Assembly (NCBI GenBank): GCA_016711125.1
Contig: JADJTQ010000008.1
Location: 193,205 to 257,204, forward strand
Direction of reading: 5' to 3'
Length of the DNA: 64,000 nucleotides
Source: Saprospiraceae bacterium
GTDB taxonomy: Bacteria; Bacteroidota; Bacteroidia; Chitinophagales; Saprospiraceae
Shown piece by piece: positions 55,470 to 64,000 of the stretch. The notes beneath the pieces were generated by a model. It worked only from the letters and a program-made list of their open reading frames with translations. It was not told the origin of the DNA and ran no database searches. The position numbers and the translations under genes are program-made. How positions within the stretch are numbered: position 1 is the stretch's first letter; each line of letters begins with the position of its first letter.

Positions 55470-56345
55470 GAAGAAGAAATTCCAAGAGTATATTTTAGTG
55501 AAGATACAAGTCTTCGTATTGAGGTGATTAATTTCGCTCAACTCTTAAATAAGTTAGATCAATCAAAGAATCATGATCCATTTGCAGTACATAAAATTGA
55601 GTTCTATCTCATTTTGATTATCACCAAAAATTCATACACGCATTTTGTCGATTTTAGATCTTATGAATTAACACCTGGAAGTGCTCTTTTTATTGCAAAG
55701 AATCAGGTGCATCATTTTACTAAGGGATTGGTAAAAGCGGATGGATTCTGTATTCTTTTCAGTAGCCTATTTGTGGATAACTATCATTTCCTGTCTGATA
55801 ATCTTAAATTGAATAGGTTGTTCAATTACCATATTGAAACACCGATAATTGATCAAAAACAAATGGAGCCAGACAGCTTTATTGAAATAGCTAATCAACT
55901 GTATGATGAATATACTTTTCGCAATAATTTTGCAAAAGCTGAGATGCTGAGTATCCTGCTCCAAGTTTTATTGCTCAAAGCCGAAAGAGCAAAAGAATTT
56001 CAATCTATTAGTGGGGTGAAAACACATTGGTTAGTGACTTTTGGCACATTTAAGAATATGCTCGAAAAAGAATATGCAAACACTAGGAATTCAAGAGATT
56101 ACGCCTCTCGTCTTTTCATTTCTTATAAATTCTTAAATGATATTGTAAAAGACCTAACTGGCAAGACTGTTAAGGCATTTATTGATGAATTTGTAACTAT
56201 TGAAATTAAGCGCTATTTAGTATCTACTTCCCTATCAGTAAAAGAAATAAGTTATAAGACAGGATTCGAAGAACCTGCCAATATGGTCAAATTTTTCAAG
56301 AAGAACACACGCACCACTCCACTCAAATTCAGGCAACAACAATAG
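55470..56345 (+). CDS. AraC family transcriptional regulator
   Basis: About 291 residues from the ATG at 55470; an in-frame GTG-like start lies eight codons earlier. The N-terminal cupin-like part reads LILIITKNSYTHFVDFRSYELTPGSALFIAKNQVHHF. The AraC HTH is KYANTRNSRDYASRLFISYKFLNDIVK-like and then VKEISYKTGFEEPANMVKFFKKNTRTTPLKFRQQ. It is intact amid broken genes. It may control the MBL hydrolase and ester-cyclase genes that follow on the same strand. Confidence 0.9.
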   Translation, partial: EEEIPRVYFSEDTSLRIEVINFAQLLNKLDQSKNHDPFAVHKIEFYLILIITKNSYTHFVDFRSYELTPGSALFIAKNQVHHFTKGLVKADGFCILFSSLFVDNYHFLSDNLKLNRLFNYHIETPIIDQKQMEPDSFIEIANQLYDEYTFRNNFAKAEMLSILLQVLLLKAERAKEFQSISGVKTHWLVTFGTFKNMLEKEYANTRNSRDYASRLFISYKFLNDIVKDLTGKTVKAFIDEFVTIEIKRYLVSTSLSVKEISYKTGFEEPANMVKFFKKNTRTTPLKFRQQQ

Positions 56346-56455
56346 TCGTTGGTTAGACATTTACCATTTTTGTGATCATTTTGATAGTGATACTACTGCA
56401 AGATCACCCCATCTTTGCTGTGTCAAGTAATTAAAATATTATCAAAAATATCAAA

Positions 56456-57418
56456 ATGATGAAGTATTTAAATTTGAGGGAGGGGTTCTTAGTGATTTTT
56501 GCTTCGAGCTTATTACTTTCATGTACCAAGGATGATGATAGTCCGCTATCGGTGACTGTGGAATTTGGTGAGGCTCCGCCTAGCACATTGATTACAACTG
56601 GTGTGATGAATGTAATTACAGAAAATACGGTACGATACCACACGGTCGACTTTGATGCGGCACCCTATACAGTACCGATCGTCGAGACAGAAAATAGGAT
56701 CGTTCTTGTAGATTTGGGTCCTGCACCTGTCTTTGCAGCTGAGTTAAGAAATTATGTGAACGCCATTAACAAACCGGGAACTGTAATTATTAGCCACAAT
56801 CATGGTGATCACTTTGGTGGTGCCGGTAATTTTGGAGATCTTGATTTTTATGCTGAAAGTGAAGTAGCTGAACAACTAAATAGTACCACTGACTTTTACC
56901 GACTTATATTCCAGAAAGGTAATTGGAGTTACTGGCACTCAAATGATAGGAGACCTGACCTTTGCATTTGACAAAGTCTCCAATGCTGAAACTGGTGAAA
57001 ATGGCTATATCTACAAGGTAAAGCATAAAATCGTGTTTGCCGAAGACTTGATCTACAATCTCACCCATCCCTATTTGAGAGAATATACCCCAAATGATGG
57101 AGTTGACGAAATAGACAATTGGGTAGCAGGATTAAATGTATTGAAAAGCAATTTTTCAGACTACAATCATCTATTTGTGGGTCACAACGGTTCCCGTTCA
57201 GATGTAGGAAAAGTAATCGAGGAAAACATTGAATATCTGCAAAATGCTCAAGGCACGATTAATGGAACTAAAACTATTTCTGGAGGTGGCACCGCTACGA
57301 CACAAAAGAAATTGTGGATGAGCTCCAATCCTTATATCCAAGCTATAATACAGGAGGACTTTTCTTGTCCCTGCCAGATGCTTTCTTCCACAGTGATCCG
57401 GGAGCCGCTTGGTTCTAA
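56456..57418 (+). CDS. MBL-fold metallohydrolase, lipoprotein, two frameshifts
   Basis: A lipoprotein signal (SSLLLSC, Cys24) is followed by IVLVDLGPAP, the metal motif VIISHNHGDHFGG and DLDFYAESEV. The first break lies near 56925, after which VIGVTGTQMIGDLTFAFDKV and NGYIYKVKHKIVFAEDLIYN follow with HLFVGHNG. A second break near 57305 leads to EIVDELQSLYPSYNTGG and an end at 57418. The order of strands fits an MBL hydrolase of about 320 residues with an exported location. The substrate is unknown. Confidence 0.75.
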
Positions 57419-57448
57419 TCAATTATTAAACTTAATAAAATTCAAATT

Positions 57449-57973
57449 ATGAGTACTAAAAACATCGCCGTGGGAATTCTTGCCATCCTTTTAACTGCAG
57501 GGTCAGTTTATTCACAATCAAATAAAGTAAAAAATCAAAAAAGTCAGAAGATGAAAAATTTAGAAGCAATCGTATTACCGTTTTACCAAAAAGCTTTAAC
57601 CGTAAATACAGGAACAAATCCTGCAGACGTGTTAAACGCAATTTTAGCAGATGGTTTTGTATCACATGGAACCATAGACAATAAAGACAGAGAACAGCTT
57701 ATTGGGCAATTGGGCTTTTTCTGGAAAATGATTCCTGATTTGAAATGGGAACCAGAAGATATCATTGAAAGTGGCAACCAGGTTATAGTGAGAAGTAAAG
57801 TCACTGGTACGCCAAATTCCCCTGATGGGAAATTTTTTGGAGTGCCAACGGATGGTACTAAGTCATTTCAGACAATGTCAATTGACATTCATACGATCGA
57901 AAGTGGAAAGATAGTGAAGGTTGATCATATAGAAGATTGGGCTACGGCTATAAAGCAGGTATCTGCCAAGTAG
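57449..57973 (+). CDS. SnoaL-like ester cyclase, exported
   Basis: 174 residues, intact, with a signal peptide (VGILAILLTAGSVYS). FYQKALTVNTGTNPADVLNAILADGFVSHG, GFFWKMIPDLKWEPEDIIESGNQVIVRSKVTGT and MSIDIHTIESGKIVKVDHIEDW follow the SnoaL polyketide-cyclase pattern. Proteins of this type with signal peptides are common in Bacteroidota, and their substrates are unknown. It lies 30 bp behind the MBL gene. Confidence 0.88.
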   Translation: MSTKNIAVGILAILLTAGSVYSQSNKVKNQKSQKMKNLEAIVLPFYQKALTVNTGTNPADVLNAILADGFVSHGTIDNKDREQLIGQLGFFWKMIPDLKWEPEDIIESGNQVIVRSKVTGTPNSPDGKFFGVPTDGTKSFQTMSIDIHTIESGKIVKVDHIEDWATAIKQVSAK

Positions 57974-58145
57974 AGAACTTATTGAGAAAGAGATGGTTGA
58001 TGGAGGATTTTGGTTGAGTTGTCCGAATTCAGCTAAAATCGGGATGAAAAAAAGCTATCTCCAAACTTTAGAGATACTTCTGAATTTATTAATCGAATGG
58101 AGGAATATCAGAATGATGATATTCCTGCATTCCAAACAAAAAAGT

Positions 58146-58771
58146 ATGATCGCAAAGGAGCAAAACCAAATCGACGAAGTCTTAACTCAACTTTACCGGG
58201 ATGCTAGATACGACATTCTTAGAATGCTGAAAGGTGCTGCAAAAAGCATGTTGAGACTGATGCAACCATCGGACTTTGAGAATGCATATCTCTCCATTAC
58301 CAAAGAGCAAGGAGAGGATTTGAAGTGCCTGATAGAGGAAAACAACATTAAGAATATCATTGAGTTTGGAACTTCCTTCGGTATCTCTACCTTGTTTTTA
58401 GCTCGAGGTGTGATGGAAACCGAAGGTCATATTATTACGACAGAATTGCTTGAATCAAAAGCACAGAAGGCTATTGAAAACTTTAGCAAGGCAGGAGTAG
58501 CTGACCTTATTGAAGTGAGAATTGGGGACGCATTAAAAACATTGAAAGACCATACGGATCCAATAGATTTGTTGTTGTTAGATGGTTGGAAGGATTTGTA
58601 TCTGCCTTTATTTAAATGGAACCCAATTTTCATGAAAACACATTTATTTATGTTGATAATGCCGAGATGGCAGAGAGTCAAGCATTCTTGAAATCAGTTG
58701 GTCAGAGTAAGAGGTATCAATTGCAGTCTATGTTTCATGGGAAAGTGGTTTTGATTACTATAAAACAGTAA
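58146..58771 (+). CDS. O-methyltransferase, class I SAM-dependent, one frameshift
   Basis: From the ATG at 58146: IAKEQNQIDEVLTQLYRDARYD, then YLSITKEQGEDLKCLIEENNIKNIIEFGTSFGISTLFLARG (motif I), HIITTELLESKAQKAIENF and IDLLLLDGWKDLYLPLF (metal-site Asp). The frame changes near 58636, after which YVDNAEMAESQAFLKSVGQ and HGKVVLITIKQ complete the fold. Such enzymes methylate catechol-like or other hydroxyl groups. The sequence before the start (57993-58145) may hold the end of another frame (FRDTSEFINRMEEYQNDDIPAF). Confidence 0.75.
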
Positions 58772-58941
58772 GAACATGAGTTTTGGTGGCAGGCTGGCCA
58801 ACTTTGTGCAGCAGCCATTGGATATTGCGAAGTAATGAACGACAGAATTAGATGAATGTCGAGCAATCTAGATAGGAGTCGGAGAAACTAGACATAACTT
58901 TAGTGAAAATTAAATGAAATTTTGGAATCCAGAATGAATTT

Positions 58942-59540
58942 TTGAAAAGAAATTATGGTTGGATCATAGTTACGATATTGGCCATTATGCCAATGTTTAT
59001 AATTATCGAAATGGTCCGTATTGATTTTACAAATGGTCTGTCAATTACCCTAATTGATGGTGCAGGTGGAGAAGGCGCAACGACCTTAGAAATGCTGTAT
59101 CATATCTCAGGCAATTGCCATACGCTGGATGACCGCCGTACTAAGTTGTACGCCTTTCCTGATACTTTTTGAGTCACCAATCTTTTGTAAGACAAGCCAT
59201 GGGTATTGCTACTGCTGCTTGGAGCTTCCTTCATTTTATTATCTTTTTGCTGGCTGAAGGTTTATTAGAAACCTTCAAGCAGGCAAATTATATAGCAGGA
59301 TTTATAGCTATACTTATATTGATTCCTATGTTTATTACTTCAAACCGAAGATCAATGAAGCTACTAAAAAGTAATTGGAAGAAGCTGCAAGGTTTGTTTA
59401 TGCCGCAGTCTTTCTAAGCTTACTACATGTAGCTTTGTTAGAAAAGACCGGCTGATTTATGCCATGATTTTAGGTATTGGGTTCATTGTGAGAATACCAC
59501 TTGTAAGGGATTATTTCATTAAATTTCGGAAAAACAGAAA
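58942..59540 (+). pseudogene. Ferric-reductase-like (MsrQ/YedZ-type) membrane protein, broken
   Basis: WIIVTILAIMPMFIIIE starts it; later pieces are VRQAMGIATAAWSFLHFIIFLLAEG and ANYIAGFIAILILIPMFITSNRRSMKLLKSNWKKLQ, which match the heme-binding helices of the MsrQ/YedZ family (RxxLG-like, LHF, then TS-x-x-R-x-x-L...W-x-x-L). At least three frame breaks. MsrQ passes electrons to the MsrP sulfoxide reductase; no msrP is seen here. Confidence 0.55.
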
Positions 59541-60163
59541 GAATCTACAATCGAAGCTGAGAACCGATGTGTCGCAGTGAAATGGCGGGATGAATAACGA
59601 AACTGCTCTGGCCATATAGGAGCTTATAGCATTCTAGTTGCAGCAAATAAGATGAACATGTCAAATACAGAAAAATTAAAGCCAACTACCTACCTTATTT
59701 ATTTGGAATTGTTTGTGCAATCGGCTGCTCAAGTTGTTCCAAAGGATAATTTACAACGCTCCATCATCACTTTCACAGGAATACATTTTTGGCCTTTCTG
59801 CTGAAAAACAAATGGCTTATGGTTTTGTGACCGCGCTGAAAAGTGATAGCAATTTATTCGACTCACTACTTAGTGAAAGTTTTTTATAGTAGGGATCAGT
59901 GCTGGGAAGGACAGAAAGCAGAATTTTTTAATAAAAGAAGTGCTGATAATAGTTTTTCACAAATTAGTCCAGTACGGATTTTGCAAGACAAGTCGCTAGT
60001 GGCTTTACATAGCCGTATGCTTGGTGATACCTTGCGGTTTTAGATGGGATATATATTGCGAATTGAGCATCAAAAATTCAAAACATTGGAGTAATGTTAA
60101 TGACTCTATCGGCCTTAATCCGGATAAACATTCAAGGTAGACGGCCCGACCATTTCCAATCAA
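59541..60163. other. Eroded stretch with unassigned fragments
   Basis: Short pieces that look like protein (from 59843 on, MIAIYSTHYLVKVFYSRDQ) are cut by stops. From about 60115, KVDGPTISNQ reads into the following SnoaL gene, so the start of that gene is probably lost in this stretch. Confidence 0.3.
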
Positions 60164-60526
60164 TTGGAAAAGACAGATACCAACCGTGCGCTAATTACGC
60201 GATTTATCGACCAATGTATGATACGTGAAGATGGTGGTGCTTCCAAATTTTTCGACTTTGGGCTATACATTCAACACAATCGAGATGTTGGTGATGGACT
60301 AAGCGGATTGGTATGGGCAATGATTAAAATGAAGATCCGTGGCCGCTCTATCAAATTTAAGGATAATTGTCATGTTATTGCAGAAGGCAATCTAGTTTTG
60401 AGCGCCAGCGAGGGTTATGTAGGTGACCAAAAGACTGCTTTTTTTGATTTATTTAGGATTGAAGAAAATAAGATCGTGGAACATTGGGATATTATTACCC
60501 CGATCGATAAATTTTTAAACCTTTAG
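60164..60526 (+). CDS. SnoaL-like (NTF2 fold) protein, N-terminus perhaps lost
   Basis: 120 residues: LITRFIDQCMIREDGGASKFFDFGLYIQHN, GDGLSGLVWAM, FKDNCHVIAEGNLVLSASEGYVGDQKTAFFDLFRIEENKIVEHWDII. This is the predicted SnoaL-like aldol-condensation group. Relatives have about 20-100 residues more before this point, and matching text runs upstream without a start codon, so this is likely the rest of a longer gene. Confidence 0.75.
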   Translation: MEKTDTNRALITRFIDQCMIREDGGASKFFDFGLYIQHNRDVGDGLSGLVWAMIKMKIRGRSIKFKDNCHVIAEGNLVLSASEGYVGDQKTAFFDLFRIEENKIVEHWDIITPIDKFLNL

Positions 60527-60601
60527 CCAACTGTAGATAGGATTAGATTAGAAATAGACAAGGAATAGAGTAGACAATTAGGCGAAACAAAAATATTAAA
60601 T

Positions 60602-61450
60602 ATGAAAATTGCAGTAACCTCCGTAAGTGGAAAATTGGGTTCGGCCATCGCAAAGCAAATGGTAAAGGAAATAGGAAAAGACCATGTTCTAGGTATAACC
60701 CGGACACCTGAAAAAGCAAATCATCTTGGAGTAGAAATCCGACAGGGAGACTACAATAGTCGTGAGGATTTTGATCAGGCTTTGCAAGGAGTTGATGCGG
60801 TGCTTTTGGTTTCGGGAATGGATGAACCTCAAAAAAGGATCAGACAACATAGAAACGTGATTGATGCTGCCAAGCAAAATGGCGTAAAGAAAATTGTCTA
60901 TACCAGTATAGTGGGGGATGAGGAGAATACGGCATTCAGCCCCATAGTAAAAAGTAATCGGCAGACAGAAAAAGATATTCAGGTGTCGGGACTTGACTGG
61001 GCTATAGGAAGAAATGGTATCTATATCGAACCGGACCTTGAGTATATAGACAATTATGTGAAAGACGGTGAGATTAGAAATTGTGCAGCTGATGGACGAT
61101 GCGCCTATACCAGTAGAAGTGAATTGGGCGATGCCTATACACAAATGCTGTTAGGTGACAAGCACACTGGACAGATTTATAATCTGGTAGGTGGAGCAAT
61201 TACCCAGGCAGAATTGGCTGGGATTATCCAATAAGGTGTATTATACAGACCTGCTTTACCACCCTGTATCTAGCTGAAGCTTACGTGAAGGAAAGAAAAG
61301 CTGCATTAGGAGAATTTCTGGGTACTGTAATCGCTGGAATCTACGAAGGGATTCAAAACGGTGTGAACGATGTAAGTTCGGTTTTGAACAAGCAGCTGGA
61401 AGACGACACAAAGCACCGTGGAAATGATTGAAGCAATAAAAATCGGATAA
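60602..61450 (+). CDS. NmrA-like NAD(P)-binding protein, frameshifted at the end
   Basis: The start KIAVTSVSGKLGSAIAKQMVKE is a Rossmann loop of the NmrA/TMR type (G-x-L-G). GVDAVLLVSGMDEPQKRIRQHRNVIDAAKQNGVKKIVYTSIVG and WAIGRNGIYIEPDLEYIDNYVKDGEI follow. The frame breaks at 61231 and near 61267, after which VYYTDLLYHPV and VKERKAALGEFLGTVIAGIYEGIQNG lead to a stop at 61450. Such proteins are quinone or NAD(P)H oxidoreductases or redox sensors (QorB-like). About 280 residues in all. Confidence 0.78.
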
Positions 61451-61515
61451 GAAGATATTTCTAGTTTTGGAACGTATCAATGTCGAATAAAACGAGTTGA
61501 AGAACATATTATATA

Positions 61516-62948
61516 ATGAACATTAATTCACAGATGATGAAATCAAATAGGAATCAGGAAGTTTTTAAATCCTTTATCAAAGCTGACAGTCTAATGAGAT
61601 TCTCCGTGTTTCTATTGGGATTATTTTTTTTGCAGGCATGTCAGAATTTTACGGAAGGGAGTACACTTTCAGAAAAAGCAGGAGATCACCCGAACATTAT
61701 TAAACTAAAAGGTCAAAGTGCAGAGTTTACACCTGAGATAGTCAAGTTAAATGAAAACGTGTAGCGGTGGGATATGACGGTTCCAACGCCTCCATGGTTA
61801 TTGGAGTGGACGGGGTGGTGATTATCGATGCGCTTCGTGCTTTAGGTTGCTGCGGAAAAGGTGGCCGAACAATTCGGGAAATATCTAGAAAACCGGTCAA
61901 GGCTCTAATTTATACCCATGGACATGAAGATCATACCGGGGGAGCATCTGCCTTTATTGAAGATAGCAAGGATGTTCAGATAATTGCTAGAGTAGGATTT
62001 AGGATGAGTTGCAAGAGCATTCACCGGTAGAGCCCATCTTAAAGCAGCGAAACGCACGGCAATTTGGGAGAGATTTGTTGGCTAAGGATGTCATTAATAG
62101 GTGTAGGTCCTGGTAACACTTCGTCAGACAGAGTTGGAAAGGGTTACATCGCACCCAATACTACTTTTAATGACTCAGTATTCTTACCATTGCCGGTATC
62201 GATATAGAACTATACGCTGCAAATGGGAAACGAATGATGCACTCTTTGTCTGGATTCCTGGCCTGGAAACATTATTTACGGGTGATAATTACTACAAAAT
62301 CATTTCCAAATCTATATGCCATTAGAGGTTCGCAATATAGAGATGTAAAATCTGGGGTGAATCACAAAAAATGAATACATTCCCGGTCGAGTATCTTGTA
62401 CCGGTCATACCCGCCCGCTATCAGGAAATGCAGCTGTCCACCATAATTTAGAAAACTATTCATCAGCTATTTTAAGTGTCTACAGACAAACCATTGATGC
62501 TATGAACAAGGGCTACACCCTCCAACAAACAGTTGACAGCGTTAGGCTAGCAGATTCACTAATAAATCAACCGAACTTGCAGGAGTTTTATGGTTCCGTA
62601 CCGTGGGGGGTACGTTCGATATTTTTGCACTATGTGGGTTGGTTTGATGGCAACCCAACCAACCTTTATCCTTTCCAGTAGGCAGGAAGCCAAGTATATT
62701 ATTGAATTAGCAGGTGGGAGAGTAAGATGCTAGCGCAACTAAATGAAGCAGTGAAGGAAGGTAAGTATCAATGGGGCTTGCAATTAGCGGATTATCTACT
62801 GCAGATAGATTTTTGAACCGACAATAGTTATTAGTGCTAAGATCAAATTGTTAAGAAATTTAGCAGCTCAACAAATAAATGCCCCAGCAAGAAGTACTAC
62901 CTCGCGTATTCTTATGAAATGGAGAAGAATAGCATGGAGCCAAATTGA
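61516..62948 (+). pseudogene. Alkyl/aryl-sulfatase (SdsA/BDS1 type MBL), broken
   Basis: A lipoprotein-like start (FLLGLFFLQAC) leads to EIVKLNENV, YDGSNASMVIGVDGVVIIDALRALG and the metal motif LIYTHGHEDHTGGASAF. Then AVHHNLENYSSAIL, the exported-sulfatase block YGSVPWGVRSIFLHYVGWFDGNPTNL and EAVKEGKYQWGLQLADYLLQ with AAQQINAPARSYYLAYSYEME (dimerisation domain) follow. At least eight frame breaks lie in between. Active relatives cleave sulfate from alkyl sulfates such as dodecyl sulfate. Confidence 0.8.
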
Positions 62949-63255
62949 ATAAGGGGGAGTGGGATTTACAGAAATCGCTCAATCTGGATTCACTGGGTTA
63001 AGATATTGGCACCGAAGTCATAATTCCGCCAATAGGTTGTGAAAAAATTCTACAAAACTTCCTGAAATAAATAATGATGAATTTCAGTCGACTATGTCAT
63101 CGCATTACGTGATTGCCCAATCAATATTATGCTTATAACATCACATGTGCTGAGGTATTTATCTATTAAATCAAAAGAATTGAGAACACATTAAAGCTAA
63201 TTTGGTTTAGAGTGTGTCTTAAGTGAATGAATAAATGCTATAAATTTGATCAAAT
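62949..63255. other. Noncoding stretch, no gene seen
   Basis: About 310 bp, rich in stops on both strands, between the sulfatase and EgtB remnants. No repeat or RNA gene is recognised. Confidence 0.35.
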
Positions 63256-64000
63256 ATGGATCTGAAAAGGCAATACCCTGAGATTCGTTCATACTCGAAA
63301 CCCTCTGTCAGCCACTCAAAACAGAAGATTATGTAGTTCGGGTGGCAGCATTTGCAAGTCCCGCAAAATGGCACCCACGCGCATACCACCTGGTTTTTGT
63401 GACTTTCATTCTGCCATCCTCATTTGAAAAGTTACAATCTGTACAGCACAGACTTTGCTTACTCATTCAATAGCTACTACAATAATGCTGGCAATCGTGT
63501 TTTGCGTGCCAATCCGGAAATATGACCGGGCCAACTGTAGAGGAGATCTATGCGTATCGAAAATATGTGGACAAAGCCATGGGGCAATTACTGGATACTG
63601 AACCTGCTAATGACATTAAGAATCTTATCCTACTTGGGCTGAATCACGAACAGCAGCACCAGAATTATTACTCACCGATATAAAATATATGTTCGGCCAA
63701 ATCCACTATTTCCTCCATACGATGTGCAAACAACCTTGTCATATCCAGAGAAAATGCTGAATCTGGTCATGTAAAAATAGAAGAAGGTATCTATGAAATT
63801 GCTTTAATGATGGGCGCGGCTTTTGCTATGATAATGAACATGTATTCTGCACAAGTGTGTATCTTGGATGAATTCGAAATAGAAAAAGGATTAGTAACCA
63901 ACGTCGAACACATTGAATCTTACTAGACGCAGGAGGATATTCCGACTTCAACCTTTGGTTAGATGAAGGCTGACCTCGGGCACAGGTAAACCATATCAAG
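63256..64000 (+). pseudogene. EgtB-like iron-dependent sulfoxide synthase, broken, 3' partial
   Basis: Pieces in three frames follow the order of EgtB: QYPEIRSYS, ETLCQPLKTEDYVVR, SPAKWHPRAYH, YSFNSYYNNAGNRVLRAN, PTVEEIYAYRKYVDKAMGQLLD, the iron-binding DinB block LGLNHEQQHQELLLTDIK, and IEKGLVTNQEY-like text before DAGGYSDFNLWLDEG. Intact EgtB joins cysteine or gamma-glutamylcysteine to trimethylhistidine in ergothioneine synthesis. Frame breaks occur every 50-120 bp. The window ends inside the second, FGE-sulfatase-like domain. Confidence 0.75.

Overview
The window looks like a stretch of a Bacteroidota chromosome with moderate to low GC. The class is probably Saprospiria, Chitinophagia or Cytophagia, but I cannot fix the family. 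Support comes from a DUF1549/DUF1553-DUF1501 pair, a TonB-dependent receptor with a carboxypeptidase-D-like plug extension, a short bS21 gene, weak Shine-Dalgarno sequences and IS21/IS66 elements with this flavour.

Region 1 (1-6.9 kb) holds ordinary genes: a DUF1549/DUF1553 cytochrome-like protein cut by the window edge, a DUF1501 protein, a DUF389 membrane protein, pdxH and a methyltransferase. Region 2 (7.7-17.4 kb) is the most notable block and appears to be an undescribed RiPP gene cluster. A divergent promoter region separates a minus-strand unit from a plus-strand operon. The minus-strand unit is a 53-residue candidate precursor with a Trp-containing tail, a small ORF, YcaO, TfuA, a bicovalent-type FAD oxidase and a STAS-like protein. 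The plus-strand operon is a VioB-N-like protein, a flavin-dependent halogenase carrying an N-terminal RRE/PqqD-like domain, and a VioB-C-like ferritin protein. The logic suggested is that the leader is bound by the RRE-like domain, the core Trp is halogenated, YcaO-TfuA changes a backbone amide, and the oxidase and VioB-like pair add oxidative tailoring. Region 3 (17.4-31.4 kb) is mostly housekeeping: adenylate cyclase, TerC, a NYN nuclease-like protein, bS21, an M1 peptidase, a 4.5-copy tandem repeat and a TonB receptor.

Region 4 (31.5-50.8 kb) looks like an integron-like cassette array. A tyrosine recombinase with one frameshift sits at its left edge. All following genes lie on the plus strand in short groups: defence remnants, a prolyl-aminopeptidase-like hydrolase, hicAB, two Crp/Fnr regulators, a SnoaL-like lipoprotein, paired outer-membrane proteins, a peptidase E-like protein, an FMN reductase and a serine hydrolase. 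The groups are separated by long imperfect palindromes bounded by AAC...GTT, as attC sites are. Directly behind most palindromes sits a 62-172 bp ORF-less module, itself an AAC...GTT hairpin, as though a gene-less mini-cassette had entered site after site. An intact IS21 element with a perfect 8-bp target duplication splits a defence gene in this array.

Region 5 (50.8-64 kb) is strongly eroded: a propeller sensor remnant, a YdjC deacetylase with a nonsense codon, an IS66 element with inverted repeats and 8-bp target duplication, an AraC regulator, an MBL hydrolase, a SnoaL protein, an O-methyltransferase, an NmrA-like protein, an alkylsulfatase and an EgtB gene. Most are broken by frame changes.

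A caution applies throughout. Many frame breaks fall in homopolymer runs and are repaired by adding or removing one base, so a share of these 'pseudogenes' may be sequencing indels. Entries that span such a break say so.
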